A stretch of DNA of 64,000 nucleotides from the NCBI GenBank assembly GCA_947648905.1, contig CANSPP010000005.1, positions 1 through 64,000 on the forward strand, written 5' to 3'. The notes under the pieces are model-generated. The model did no database searches. It was not told the DNA's origin and worked only from the letters and a program-made list of their open reading frames with translations. The DNA is from an uncultured Clostridium sp. (GTDB lineage: Bacteria; Bacillota; Clostridia; TANB77; CAG-508). Below, in pieces: positions 35,927 through 45,649 of this stretch (position 1 is its first letter; every line of letters begins with the position of its first letter). A program made the position numbers and the translations under genes.

Positions 35927-37534
35927 ATGAACACAAAATACATATTTGTAACAGGTGGAGTAGTATCAGGATTAGGAAAGGGAATAACAGCAGCATCATT
36001 AGGAAGATTATTAAAAAATAGAGGATACAAAGTAACAATACAAAAATTTGACCCATATATTAATGTAGACCCAGGAACAATGAACCCATATGAACATGGA
36101 GAGGTATTTGTAACAGATGATGGAGCAGAAACAGATTTAGATTTAGGACATTACGAAAGATTTATAGATGAGAATTTAACAAGAAACTCTAGTGTTACAA
36201 TGGGACAAGTGTATTCAACTGTAATCGAAAAAGAAAGAAAAGGTGAATACTTAGGAAAAACAGTTCAAGTAATACCACATATCACAAACGAGATAAAAGA
36301 AAGAATATACAAATTTGAAAATACAGACGTAGATATAGTAATAACAGAAGTTGGTGGAACTATAGGAGATATTGAAGGTCTTTCAATAATAGAAGCAATA
36401 AGACAGGTGGGATTAGAAAAAAATCCAGAAGATGTAGCTTATGTTCATGTAACATTACTACCATATATTGCAGGTTCAAATGAAATAAAATCAAAACCAA
36501 CTCAACATTCTGTAAAAGAATTGCAAAGTTTAGGAATAAAGCCTAATATCTTAGTATGTAGAACAGAAAGTGAAATACCAGAAAGTGTAAGGGAAAAGCT
36601 ATCACTATTTTGTAATGTAAGAAAAACAAGTGTAATTCAAAACAAAACAGCAAGTTGTTTATATGCTGTTCCATTAATGTTGGAAGAAGAAGGTTTAGGA
36701 AGAGAAATTTGCAATAAGTTAAGATTAGATAATTATATACCTGACAACAAAAAATGGGAAGAAATGATACAAGACATAGAGAGTATAGATAAAGAAAAAA
36801 CAGTAAATATAGCAATAGTAGGAAAATATATAAAATTAGAAGATTCATATATATCAGTAATTGAAAGCTTGTACCATGCAGGTTTTGCAAACAAAGTAAA
36901 AGTAAAGGCACATTTAGTAGATTGTGAAAAAATAAACAAAGATACAGCAAAAGAAGAATTATCAAAATATGATGGAATAATTGTTCCAGGCGGATTTGGT
37001 AATAGGGGAATAGAAGGAAAAATAGAAACAATAAGATATGCAAGAGAAAATAAAGTTCCATTTTTGGGAATTTGTTTAGGAATGCAAATGGCAGTTGTAG
37101 AATTTGCAAGAAATGTGCTAAATTTAAAAGATGCAAATTCAGCAGAATTTGACGAAACAACTAAAAATCCAGTAATTCATATTATGGAAGAACAAAAAGG
37201 AATAGACAAAAAAGGTGGAACTATGCGACTTGGAGCATATCCTTGTATATTAGAAGATGGAACTATTGCTAAAGAATTATATGGAGAAAAAGAAATTTCA
37301 GAAAGACATAGACATCGTTTCGAGTATAATAATGAGTATAGGGAAGCTTTAGAAAAAGCTGGACTTAAAGTTTCTGGAACATCCCCAGATGGCTCATTAG
37401 TAGAAATTGTAGAAATAAAAGACCATCCATATTTTATAGCAGGGCAATTCCATCCAGAGTTGAAGTCAAGACCAAATAGACCAGCTCCATTATTTGTTGG
37501 ATTGGTAAAGGCTTGTTTGAAAAAAAATTTTTAA
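35927..37534 (+). CDS. pyrG: CTP synthase
   Basis: A 535-aa enzyme converting UTP and glutamine to CTP. N-terminal synthase domain: [20 protein letters not shown] and [16 protein letters not shown]-terminal glutamine amidotransferase: [26 protein letters not shown] with the catalytic Cys, and the His-Glu in [10 protein letters not shown]. Complete. Preceded by a leader terminator, which suggests CTP-sensitive attenuation as in other Gram-positives. RBS AGGAGGT. Confidence 0.97.
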   Translation: MNTKYIFVTGGVVSGLGKGITAASLGRLLKNRGYKVTIQKFDPYINVDPGTMNPYEHGEVFVTDDGAETDLDLGHYERFIDENLTRNSSVTMGQVYSTVIEKERKGEYLGKTVQVIPHITNEIKERIYKFENTDVDIVITEVGGTIGDIEGLSIIEAIRQVGLEKNPEDVAYVHVTLLPYIAGSNEIKSKPTQHSVKELQSLGIKPNILVCRTESEIPESVREKLSLFCNVRKTSVIQNKTASCLYAVPLMLEEEGLGREICNKLRLDNYIPDNKKWEEMIQDIESIDKEKTVNIAIVGKYIKLEDSYISVIESLYHAGFANKVKVKAHLVDCEKINKDTAKEELSKYDGIIVPGGFGNRGIEGKIETIRYARENKVPFLGICLGMQMAVVEFARNVLNLKDANSAEFDETTKNPVIHIMEEQKGIDKKGGTMRLGAYPCILEDGTIAKELYGEKEISERHRHRFEYNNEYREALEKAGLKVSGTSPDGSLVEIVEIKDHPYFIAGQFHPELKSRPNRPAPLFVGLVKACLKKNF

Positions 37535-37552
37535 AAAATTTTAAAATTAGTA

Positions 37553-37581
37553 TTGACAAACGACAAAAAAACCTTTATAAT
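37553..37581 (+). promoter_or_regulatory. promoter of the tRNA-Gly pair
   Basis: -35 TTGACA (37553-37558), 17-bp spacer, -10 TATAAT (37576-37581), 21 bp before the first tRNA. Confidence 0.9.
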
Positions 37582-37602
37582 CTATAATTGTTAGGGGCAA
37601 TT

Positions 37603-37676
<74 letters not shown>

Positions 37677-37705
37677 AACTCTAACAATTATAGATAATTA
37701 AATAT

Positions 37706-37779
<74 letters not shown>

Positions 37780-37785
37780 AATTAG

Positions 37786-37816
37786 AACAATTTACATTTT
37801 AGTAAGTTGTTTTTTT
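37786..37816 (+). terminator. terminator of the tRNA-Gly pair
   Basis: AACAATTTAC/GTAAGTTGTT stem followed by TTTTT. Confidence 0.8.
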
Positions 37817-37907
37817 GTATATCAAAAACTGAAAGACATTTACAAAATCACAATTTTATGGTATTATTAACATAATGAAAGGTGAATTACCTGAAAAGAC
37901 GAAGAAT

Positions 37908-37929
37908 CTTGGAGGGTAAATCCTCCGAG
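37908..37929 (+). promoter_or_regulatory. leader hairpin that could compete with the coaD ribosome binding site
   Basis: CTTGGAGG (37908-37915) pairs with CCTCCGAG (37922-37929). The CCTCC could instead pair with the AAGGAGG ribosome binding site at 37937-37943. The hairpin may therefore free the site, and its opening could hide it. Confidence 0.45.
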
Positions 37930-37950
37930 CAATGAAAAGGAGGAGCTTTT

Positions 37951-38430
37951 ATGATGATTGGTTTTATGCCTGGTAGTTTTGATCCATTTATAAATGGACA
38001 TTTAGAATTAGTTAAAAGAGCATCAAAAAAATGCGATAAAGTCATTGTTGGAATTGCTATTAATCCGTTAAAAGTTCTTAGAGGACGGAGATTTAATAGA
38101 AATGTTATGAAAGAAACAATGATAAAAGTCCTTGAAAGAGAACAACTAAATAATGTAACTGTAATAGTATTTTACGATTTTACCTTGAGAATTGCTTTAA
38201 AATATAATGCAAACATTATAATAAGAGGAATTAGAAATGACAAGGACCGTAAATACGAACAAAGATTAGCAAAGATTTACAAGAAAAGTTTAGGTTTAGA
38301 AACAATATTTTTTTACTCTCCTAATGGTAGTAGTTCCACTAAAATTATGGAAAAACTAAAAAAAGGAAAAGATGTAAAAAAAGATGTACCACCAGAAATT
38401 TACGAAGTAATCAAGCTAAAAAATGTTTAA
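37951..38430 (+). CDS. coaD: pantetheine-phosphate adenylyltransferase (CoaD-like)
   Basis: A 159-aa nucleotidyltransferase of coenzyme A synthesis. FMPGSFDPFINGHLELVKRASK holds the T/SxGH-type nucleotide motif (here NGHL); later IIIRGIRNDKDRKYEQRLAKI and SSSTKIMEKLKKGKDV match the family's RGxR and SST blocks. It is somewhat divergent, so a related cytidylyltransferase-like role is possible. This gene contains the only in-frame CGG codon (38086-38088) in a native-looking gene that is not at a frameshift. There it reads as Arg in RGRRFNRN. Possible hairpin control of its strong RBS. Confidence 0.82.
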   Translation: MMIGFMPGSFDPFINGHLELVKRASKKCDKVIVGIAINPLKVLRGRRFNRNVMKETMIKVLEREQLNNVTVIVFYDFTLRIALKYNANIIIRGIRNDKDRKYEQRLAKIYKKSLGLETIFFYSPNGSSSTKIMEKLKKGKDVKKDVPPEIYEVIKLKNV

Positions 38431-38447
38431 AACTACCTAACCAATTA

Positions 38448-38482
38448 AAAGTCAATGTTTAAAATTTAAACGTTGACTTTTT
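38448..38482 (+). terminator. terminator after coaD
   Basis: AAAGTCAATGTTTAAA/TTTAAACGTTGACTTT stem followed by TTT. Confidence 0.9.
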
Positions 38483-38577
38483 TATTTATAAAAATCTATA
38501 ATCCCTTGTAAATTTTCGTAAATTAGTGTAAAATACCAATGTAATGTAAATAATAAATTAGGAGGACAAAAAAACAA

Positions 38578-39636
38578 ATGAGATTTGTAGATGACGAAGA
38601 ATCGAAAAATAAATATAAAAAATTTTTAGAGAGCCACGAAAGATGTAATTTCCAACAATCGTTAGAATGGGCAGAAGTAAAAAAGCCATACTGGAAGCCA
38701 GAAGTAATACTAGCAGAAAATGAGGACGGAAACATCATAGGTTCACTATGTGTATTAATAAGAAAAATGCCAATATTCGGAAACATAATGTATTCATCAA
38801 GAGGACCAGTATGTGACATACACGACATATCAGTAATGAAGCAACTAACAGATGGAGCAAAAGAACTAGCAAAAAAATACAAAGCAATAGTATTAAGAAT
38901 AGAACCAGACATACTAAGTGACGACGAAACATTTAGAGATGTGGCAACAAACTTAGGATATAAAATAAAAGATGATGCAAAAGACTTTAAAGACGAAATA
39001 CAACCAAGATATGTATTCAGATTAGATATAAAAGACAAAACAGAAGAAGAAGTTATGGCAGGTTTCAAGCAAAAATGGAGATATAATATAAGACTAGCTG
39101 GGAAAAAAGGAGTAGAAGTCAGAGAAGGAACAAGAGAAGACCTAAAAGACTTCCACAAAATAATGGTAGAAACAGGGAAAAGAGATGGATTTATCATAAG
39201 ACCACTAGAATACTTTGAGAAAATGTATGACGAGTTAGGTCCAAACCATATGAAACTATTAATGGCATATTACGAAGGCAAGCCAATATCAGGAGTAATT
39301 CCAATATTCTATGGAAACAAAACTTGGTATTTATATGGAGCAAGCAGTAATCAACACAGAAACTTAATGCCAAACTATTTGCTACAATGGGAAATGATAA
39401 AAATGGCAATAGCAAGAAAAGACGATGTATATGACTTTAGAGGAGTATCAGGAGTAGTTGATGAAAATCATCCTCAATATGGATTATACAGATTTAAACA
39501 AGGATTTGGAGCAACATTTACAGAATTTATTGGAGAAATATATATACCATTTAAACCAATTACTTATAGACTATATCGTTTTTCAGAAAAAGCATTTAGA
39601 ACAATAAGACAAATAAAAAGAAAACTTACAAAATAA
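38578..39636 (+). CDS. FemAB-family peptidoglycan bridge aminoacyltransferase
   Basis: A 352-aa protein with two GNAT-like halves. N-terminal FQQSLEWAEVKKPYWKPEVI and YSSRGPVCD, then RYVFRLDIKDKTEEEVMAGFKQKWRYNIRLAGKKGVEVREGT, and C-terminal GASSNQHRNLMPNYLLQWEMIKMA and YDFRGVSG are characteristic of Fem transferases that use aminoacyl-tRNA to extend lipid II side chains. The amino acid added is unknown. RBS TTAGGAGG. Followed by alanine racemase, so the neighbourhood is cell-wall synthesis. Confidence 0.92.
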   Translation: MRFVDDEESKNKYKKFLESHERCNFQQSLEWAEVKKPYWKPEVILAENEDGNIIGSLCVLIRKMPIFGNIMYSSRGPVCDIHDISVMKQLTDGAKELAKKYKAIVLRIEPDILSDDETFRDVATNLGYKIKDDAKDFKDEIQPRYVFRLDIKDKTEEEVMAGFKQKWRYNIRLAGKKGVEVREGTREDLKDFHKIMVETGKRDGFIIRPLEYFEKMYDELGPNHMKLLMAYYEGKPISGVIPIFYGNKTWYLYGASSNQHRNLMPNYLLQWEMIKMAIARKDDVYDFRGVSGVVDENHPQYGLYRFKQGFGATFTEFIGEIYIPFKPITYRLYRFSEKAFRTIRQIKRKLTK

Positions 39637-39717
39637 ACCTAGCTATGGAAAATAAATCAAAAATAACAACGTAAAATAAGTAAAAACAATTAAACTTATA
39701 AAACGAGGAGTAAAAAA

Positions 39718-40837
39718 GTGAATACTTTAGTAATAAATAAAGAAGATTTAAGACACAACATAGAAAAAATAAAAGAATATGCAGAAAAGTCAGGAAAAGA
39801 TGACAAAGGAAATGGGCTAAAAATAATAGCAGTAGTAAAAGCAAATGGATATGGATTAGGAATTGTAGAATTTACAAAATTTCTAATAGACAATGGAATA
39901 TCAAGCTTTGCAGTTGCAACAATAGAAGAAGCACTTGCATTAAGAAAAGCAGGAATAAAAGAAGAAATACTAATGCTATCATCAACGGCATTAAAAGAAG
40001 AAGTCAAAAAATTAGTAGAAAATGATGTAATATTAACAATTGGATCAACAGAAGATATAGAAGTGGTTGAACAAATAGGACAAGAACTAAATAAGAAAAT
40101 AAAAGTACATTTAAAAATAGATACAGGATTTGGAAGATATGGTTTCATTTATAGCCAAAAAGAAAAAATAGTAGAAGAAATAAAAGAAACCAGAAATATA
40201 CAAATAGAAGGAACATTTACACATTTTTCACTTAGCTTTTTTGATGAAAAGTACACAAAGGAGCAATTCAAAAGATTTATAGATACAATAGAAGTATTAA
40301 AAATGAATGACATAAATCCAGGAATGTTACACATATGTAATTCTTCAGCATTCTTAAAATATCCTAATATGCATTTAAATGCAGTAAGAATAGGGTCAGC
40401 ATTTTTAGGAAGACTAGCATTCCAAAATCATATAGGATTAAAAAGAATTGCACATTTAGAATCAAAAGTGTGTGAAATAAAAGACTTGCCAAAAGGATTT
40501 AATATAGGGTATTCAAACACATATACAACAAAGAAACAAACCAAAGTTGCAATAGTTCCAATAGGATATATGAACGGAATGAATATAACAAATGGAAAAG
40601 ATATGTTTAGACCAGTAGACAAATTAAGATATTTTGTAGGAGCTTTTAAAGATTTGTTTAAAAAAGAGGAGTTAAAAGTAAAAATAAATAACAAAGATTG
40701 TAAAGTTTTAGGAAGAGTTGGAACATATCACATTACTTGTGACATAACAAATAAAAATGTCAAAATAGGAGATAAGGTTACAATTCGGAATAAATCCTAA
40801 ATTTGTAGATTCAAGTGTAAGAAGGGAGTACAGATAA
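39718..40837 (+). CDS. alr: alanine racemase; C-terminus restored by a CGG +1 frameshift
   Basis: A PLP enzyme that makes D-alanine. GTG start (site CGAGGAG). The PLP lysine is in [10 protein letters not shown] (near residue 41). [18 protein letters not shown] and VRIGSAFLG, and the C-terminal domain ([11 protein letters not shown], in which the usual Met-Asp pair is altered) follow. Unshifted, the protein stops after VTIRNKS (40798-40800). Skipping C40786 gives [19 protein letters not shown], 372 aa, and the new stop (40835-40837) touches the ATG of the next gene. The added tail resembles the FVDSxxRREY ending I recall from clostridial racemases. Confidence 0.88.
40786..40788 (+). other. candidate +1 recoding site CGG (alr)
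   Basis: ATT CGG AAT; skipping C gives GGA ATA AAT CCT (GINP). Confidence 0.8.
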
Positions 40838-41878
40838 ATGGAAACAGAAAAAGTAGAAGAAAAACAACCTAAAATGGGATTTTTCAAAAAAGTTTGGAAT
40901 TCTATTACAAAGATAGAAAAATATCCAGAGATGTCAGCTCAAGGACTTGGAAAAGCAATAAGTTATTTAGCAAAAATAACAGCAATATTAGCAGTAATAA
41001 TCTGCCTAGGAACAATATATCAAATTAACAATGTAATTCAAGATGGAATTAAATATTTAAAAGACGAATTTCCAGAATTGTCATACAATGATGGAGTTTT
41101 AGCAGTTAACAGCGAAAGTGAAATTACAATTCCAAAAGAAAATTCTATATTTGGAAAAGTGATAGTAAATACTAACGACTTAGAAGAAACGCAAGTAAAT
41201 CAATATACTAATAACATAACAGAAGAAGGAAAAGGAATTGTTATATTAAAAGATAAACTTATAATAAAAAGTGCTTCAATTTCGGGAACAGTAACATACA
41301 ACTATAAAGAAACTCTTGAACCAATGGGAATAAAAGAATTTAACAAACAAACAGTAATTGACTATACATCAGGAAGCAGTATGATAAGTGTTTATATAAG
41401 CCTATTTTTAATATTATTTGTTTATGCATTTATAATGTATGCAATATCAATATTAGCAGATACGATATTACTAAGTTTCTTTGGATATATAACAACAAAG
41501 TTGGCAAGAATAAGAATGAGATATGTAGCGATATTCAATATGGCAGTATATGCATTAACATTATCACTTTTATTAAATATGATTTATGTAGCAGTAAATA
41601 TATTTGTGCCATTTACAATAACATATTTCCAAGTAATGTATGTAGCAGTAGCTGCGATTTACTTAGTAGCAGCAATTTTAATATTGAAAACAGATATAAT
41701 TGACAAACAAGTGGAATTAATGAAAATAATAGAAGCGGAAAAAATCATTAAAGAACAAGCTAAAGAAGAAGAAAGCAAAAAGGAACAAGAAAAAGAGAAA
41801 GAAGAACGTAAGAAAAAAGACAAAGAAAAAGAACAAGAGGAACAAGTACCAGATGGGCAAGAAGGTTCAAATGCATAA
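40838..41878 (+). CDS. DUF1189-like membrane protein
   Basis: A 346-aa protein. An N-terminal cytoplasmic stretch, one helix (about 45-65), an extracellular domain (about 70-180), then four helices (about 185-290) and a highly charged Lys/Glu tail. FFKKVWNSITKIEKYPEMSAQGLGKAISYL matches the start of DUF1189 proteins. Function unknown. RBS AAGGGAG lies inside the restored alr end, so the two genes are translationally linked. Confidence 0.7.
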   Translation: METEKVEEKQPKMGFFKKVWNSITKIEKYPEMSAQGLGKAISYLAKITAILAVIICLGTIYQINNVIQDGIKYLKDEFPELSYNDGVLAVNSESEITIPKENSIFGKVIVNTNDLEETQVNQYTNNITEEGKGIVILKDKLIIKSASISGTVTYNYKETLEPMGIKEFNKQTVIDYTSGSSMISVYISLFLILFVYAFIMYAISILADTILLSFFGYITTKLARIRMRYVAIFNMAVYALTLSLLLNMIYVAVNIFVPFTITYFQVMYVAVAAIYLVAAILILKTDIIDKQVELMKIIEAEKIIKEQAKEEESKKEQEKEKEERKKKDKEKEQEEQVPDGQEGSNA

Positions 41879-41880
41879 AA

Positions 41881-41944
41881 CCTGCCAAGAGGGACGCCCC
41901 TTGATGGCAGGAATCTGCCAAAAAGGTCCGTCCCCAATGGCAGA
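41881..41944 (+). repeat. two family B palindromes in tandem
   Basis: 41881-41911 (CCTGCCA/TGGCAGG, core GGGACGCCCC) and 41914-41944 (TCTGCCA/TGGCAGA, core GGTCCGTCCCC). They lie between the DUF1189 gene and ftsH. Confidence 0.85.
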
Positions 41945-41961
41945 ATTTGTAGGGAGGAAAT

Positions 41962-43764
41962 ATGAATAAAAAAGATAATAATAAAAAGAATAACAAAAAT
42001 AATAAAAATCTTATATTAGTAATTATATTAATTTTATTATTAGCGCTAATTACAGGATTAGGTCTTTATATAACTAATAATAAAGATAAAGAAGATGAAA
42101 AAACAGTTGCATATACAGATTTGATAAAAGAATTGTCATATGGAAATATAGAAAAAATTGAAATGACAACAGGAAGTACAACACTTAAAGTAAAAATGAA
42201 AGATGAGGAAGAAGAGAAGACATCAATAGTACCAAATGTAGAAAGTTTTATGGGATTAGTTCAGACTAAAGTGGCAGAAGGAAATGAAATTGAATTAATA
42301 CAAAAACCAAGAAGTTTTGTTTCACAAATACCAAGCTTTATAATATCATTTTTACCAACAGCAATAATGGTAGCATTATTTGTTATGATTTTTAAAATGC
42401 AAGGTCTAGGTGAAAAAGGTAAAGTATATGATGATACAGAGAGAAAAACAAAAGTGAAATTTGATGACGTTGCAGGATTGGACGAAGAAAAAGCAGAAAT
42501 GGTTGAAATAGTAGATTTCCTAAAAAGACCAGAAAGATATACTAAAATGGGAGCAAGAATTCCAAAAGGAGTTTTACTATATGGAAAACCAGGAACAGGA
42601 AAAACATTAATTGCAAAAGCAATTGCAGGAGAGGCAGATGTTCCATTTATATCAATGAGTGGTTCAGAATTTATAGAAATGTTTGCAGGTCTAGGTGCAT
42701 CACGTGTTAGAAAATTATTTGAAAGAGCAAGAAAGCTAGCACCTTGTATAGTATTTATAGATGAAATAGATGCAATAGGATCAAGAAGAACATCAAACAG
42801 TGGGGCAGAAACAGAAAATAATCAAACATTAAACCAATTATTAGTTGAAATGGATGGATTTAGTTCAGAAGAAACAATAATTGTATTAGCTGCAACAAAT
42901 AGACCAGAAATGCTAGACAAAGCATTACTTAGACCAGGTAGATTTGATAGACAAATAACAATTCCAACACCTGACCTAAAAGGAAGGTTAGAAATATTAA
43001 AAATTCATTCAAAAGAGAAGAAACTATCAGACAATGTAAATTTAGAAAGTATAGCAGAAGATACAGCAGGATTTACAGGAGCAGAATTAGAGAACATATT
43101 AAATGAAGCAGCTATAATTGCAACAAAAAATAAACACGATGATATTGAAAATGATGACATAGAAGAAGCAATTAAGAAAGTTACAGTTGGTCTAGAAAAA
43201 CGTGAAAGAAAGTATTCAGAAAAAGATAAAAAATTAACAGCATATCACGAAGCAGGACATGCTGTAGTAAGCAGATATCTTCCAACACAAACAGATGTAA
43301 AAGAAGTGTCTATTATTCCAAGAGGTGTTGCTGGTGGATATACTATGTATAAATCTGACGAAGATAAGTATTATATTTCTAAAACAGAAATGCAAGAAAA
43401 ATTAATTGCATTATTAGGAGGTAGAGCGGCAGAGAAATTAGTACTAGATGATATTTCTACAGGGGCTAGTAATGATATTGAAGTTGCTACTAAGATTGCA
43501 AGAGATATGGTTACTAAGTATGGTATGAGTGATAATCTAGGACCAATTGATTTCCAAGGTCAAGAACCTTATGAAATCCAAATGTTTGGAGAAAATATTG
43601 GTGACAAGATTGGTCAAGAGGTTAAACGTTTGATTGATACTGCTTATAATGATGCTCAAACTTTATTAAAAGAGCATAGAGATAAGCTTGACCTTATTGC
43701 TAATGCTTTGTTGGAGAAAGAGAAAGTTAGTGAGGAAGAATTTAAGAAATTTTTTGAGAACTAA
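41962..43764 (+). CDS. ftsH: ATP-dependent zinc metalloprotease FtsH
   Basis: A 600-aa membrane AAA+ protease. Two N-terminal helices (about 15-35 and 118-136) flank a small external domain. AAA module: FDDVAGLDEEKAE, Walker A GKPGTGKTL, Walker B IVFIDEIDAIG and the second region of homology ATNRPEMLDKALLRPGRFDRQ. Protease: HEAGH near residue 428 with a third zinc ligand in the following DISTGASNDIE region. It degrades unstable membrane and cytosolic proteins. RBS GGGAGGAAA. Confidence 0.96.
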   Translation: MNKKDNNKKNNKNNKNLILVIILILLLALITGLGLYITNNKDKEDEKTVAYTDLIKELSYGNIEKIEMTTGSTTLKVKMKDEEEEKTSIVPNVESFMGLVQTKVAEGNEIELIQKPRSFVSQIPSFIISFLPTAIMVALFVMIFKMQGLGEKGKVYDDTERKTKVKFDDVAGLDEEKAEMVEIVDFLKRPERYTKMGARIPKGVLLYGKPGTGKTLIAKAIAGEADVPFISMSGSEFIEMFAGLGASRVRKLFERARKLAPCIVFIDEIDAIGSRRTSNSGAETENNQTLNQLLVEMDGFSSEETIIVLAATNRPEMLDKALLRPGRFDRQITIPTPDLKGRLEILKIHSKEKKLSDNVNLESIAEDTAGFTGAELENILNEAAIIATKNKHDDIENDDIEEAIKKVTVGLEKRERKYSEKDKKLTAYHEAGHAVVSRYLPTQTDVKEVSIIPRGVAGGYTMYKSDEDKYYISKTEMQEKLIALLGGRAAEKLVLDDISTGASNDIEVATKIARDMVTKYGMSDNLGPIDFQGQEPYEIQMFGENIGDKIGQEVKRLIDTAYNDAQTLLKEHRDKLDLIANALLEKEKVSEEEFKKFFEN

Positions 43765-43850
43765 TCCACAGCAAGTGTGAATTCTTTTCACAAAATAATA
43801 TAAGAATTTCTAAACTTATTAAGTTGAATTCATAACTTATAAAAAATACA

Positions 43851-43880
43851 AAAAAGAGACTTAGTAAAAAGTCTCTTTTT
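43851..43880 (+). terminator. terminator after ftsH
   Basis: AAAAAGAGACTT/AAGTCTCTTTTT. Confidence 0.9.
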
Positions 43881-43919
43881 ATCAAAATATGATATAAAGA
43901 ATTTGAAAGGAGTGTGTGT

Positions 43920-44766
43920 ATGACTATAAAAGAAGTTTTAAGAAAACGGAATGATAGATTTAAAAAATAATGGAGTAAGTGAGCCAAATTTAAAATCCAG
44001 ACTATTAATGCAATTTATATTAAACAAACCAAGACAATATTTAATTGTGTATGATAATAAGCAATTAACGTTGAGGCAAGAAGTTGACTATTTTAAGGAA
44101 ATAAAGAAGTTAACAAAAGGAATTCCAATTCAACATATAACACACTCACAAGAATTTATGAAAATGAATTTCTATGTAAATAGCGATGTTTTAATTCCAA
44201 GACCTGATACAGAAGTTTTGGTAGAAGAAGTAATAAAAATAGCTAAAAAAATAAATGCAAAGAAAATTTTAGACTTGTGTACAGGAAGCGGAGCGATAGC
44301 AATATCGCTTGCAAAATACATAGAAGACAGTAAAATAACGGCAGTAGATATTAGCAAAAAGGCATTAAATGTGGCAAAAATAAATGCCAAAAAAAATAAT
44401 GTAGAAAATCAAATTACATTCGTAGAATCAAACTTATTTCAAAACTTGGCAAAAGAAAGATATGATATTATAGTATCTAATCCACCATACATAAAAAAAG
44501 AAGTAATAAAAACCTTAGATAGTGAAGTTCAAAAAGAACCAGAAATAGCACTAGATGGAGGATATGACGGGTTAGATTTTTACAGAAAAATCATACATAA
44601 TAGTGATGAATATTTGAAATTTAGAGGATATCTATGTCTAGAAATAGGATATGACCAAAAACAAGATGTGATAGGATTAATTGCAGACGAAAAAAAATAT
44701 GTTGATACCTATTGCAAAAAAGATTTGTATGAAAATGATAGAGTTATTGTAACTAAGTTATCATAA
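43920..44766 (+). CDS. prmC: release factor glutamine methyltransferase; N-terminus joined by a CGG +1 frameshift
   Basis: With C43947 skipped, 281 aa, the normal length. MTIKEVLRK-GMIDLKNNGVSEPNLKSRLLMQFILN forms the usual helical N-domain. Unshifted, translation from the good AAGGAG site stops after 16 codons. The Rossmann domain has motif I ILDLCTGSGAIAISLA and the catalytic NPPY (IVSNPPYIKKE). PrmC methylates the GGQ glutamine of RF1/RF2 and so tunes termination. Placing a recoding site after nine codons of this gene could couple it to decoding efficiency; that is speculation. Confidence 0.88.
43947..43949 (+). other. candidate +1 recoding site CGG (prmC)
   Basis: AAA CGG AAT; skipping C gives GGA ATG ATA (GMI). 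This is the tenth codon of the gene. Confidence 0.85.
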
Positions 44767-44782
44767 AAAGGGGGAAAACAAA

Positions 44783-45649
44783 ATGTCTTTTTCTTCAGAG
44801 ATAAAGCAAGAATTAAATAAAACAAGTAATTTAGCGAATAAAGAAATAGTAAAATATGAATTAATAGGATATCTAAACTCAGGAAATATTGATGAAACAA
44901 CCAAAAACACTATTAAGTTTTCAACAGAAAGTGACTATAATATAAATAGATTTTCAAGATTATTGTCCAACTTGAATATGAATCACAATATAGAAATGAG
45001 TGGAAAAAACTTTGTAATAAAATTAAAAGTAAAAGAAATAGAAGGAAAAATACCATATAAAGAAAGTTTAGAAGAAATTACAAGAGACGGTAAGGAAGAG
45101 TATTTAAGAGCAATAGTAAGAGGACTATTCTTGGGGTCAGGTTCAATTAATAATCCAGAAAATAAATACCATCTAGAAATAGGGCTAAAAAGTAAAAAAG
45201 TTTTAGAAGAAGTTTCAGACCTTTTAAAAAGGTTAGGTGTAAATGTAAAAAGCATAGAAACTAAAAATAAATACTCTATATACATTAAAGAAGGAGAAGA
45301 AATTTCTAGGTTTTTAGCACTAATAGGGGCAAATAAGGCAGTAATGATTTTTGAGGATATTAGAATTCAAAAAGAGATGCGTGGAAAAGTAAATAGACTT
45401 GTAAATTGCGAAACGGCAAACTTAAATAAAACTATAAATGCTTCTATTGAACAAATTTCAGCAATAAAGAAATTGCAACAAACTGGTAAATTCAATAAAT
45501 TAGATGATAACTTAAAAGAAATAGCTAATTTAAGATTAGAAAACCCTAATATGTCACTTGTGGATTTAGGAAAACTATTAAAAGAACCTGTTGGAAAATC
45601 AGGAGTGAATTATAGGTTGAAAAAAATAATGGAGATAGCTAATGGATAA
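44783..45649 (+). CDS. whiA: DNA-binding protein WhiA
   Basis: A 288-aa protein. The N-terminal part is a LAGLIDADG-like fold without catalytic residues (SSEIKQEL, YLRAIVRGLFLGSGSINNPENKYHLEI), and the C-terminal part is a helix-turn-helix (LRLENPNMSLVDLGKLLKEPVGKSGVNYRLKKI). It controls sporulation and cell division in actinomycetes and affects division and nucleoid behaviour in Bacillus. RBS AAGGGGG. Its end overlaps hemW by 8 bp. Confidence 0.93.
   Translation: MSFSSEIKQELNKTSNLANKEIVKYELIGYLNSGNIDETTKNTIKFSTESDYNINRFSRLLSNLNMNHNIEMSGKNFVIKLKVKEIEGKIPYKESLEEITRDGKEEYLRAIVRGLFLGSGSINNPENKYHLEIGLKSKKVLEEVSDLLKRLGVNVKSIETKNKYSIYIKEGEEISRFLALIGANKAVMIFEDIRIQKEMRGKVNRLVNCETANLNKTINASIEQISAIKKLQQTGKFNKLDDNLKEIANLRLENPNMSLVDLGKLLKEPVGKSGVNYRLKKIMEIANG

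Noticed and set aside
36543..37160. Leucine-rich minus-strand ORFs opposite pyrG, ftsH, recN and others
   Set aside because: These are antisense shadows produced by adenine-rich coding strands (Leu/Phe/Ile-rich translations) with no ribosome binding site or homology.
43951..44766. prmC starting at ATG 43951
   Set aside because: There is no RBS near this ATG, while a clear AAGGAG and ATG lie at 43920. The N-domain is complete only from there through the CGG shift.
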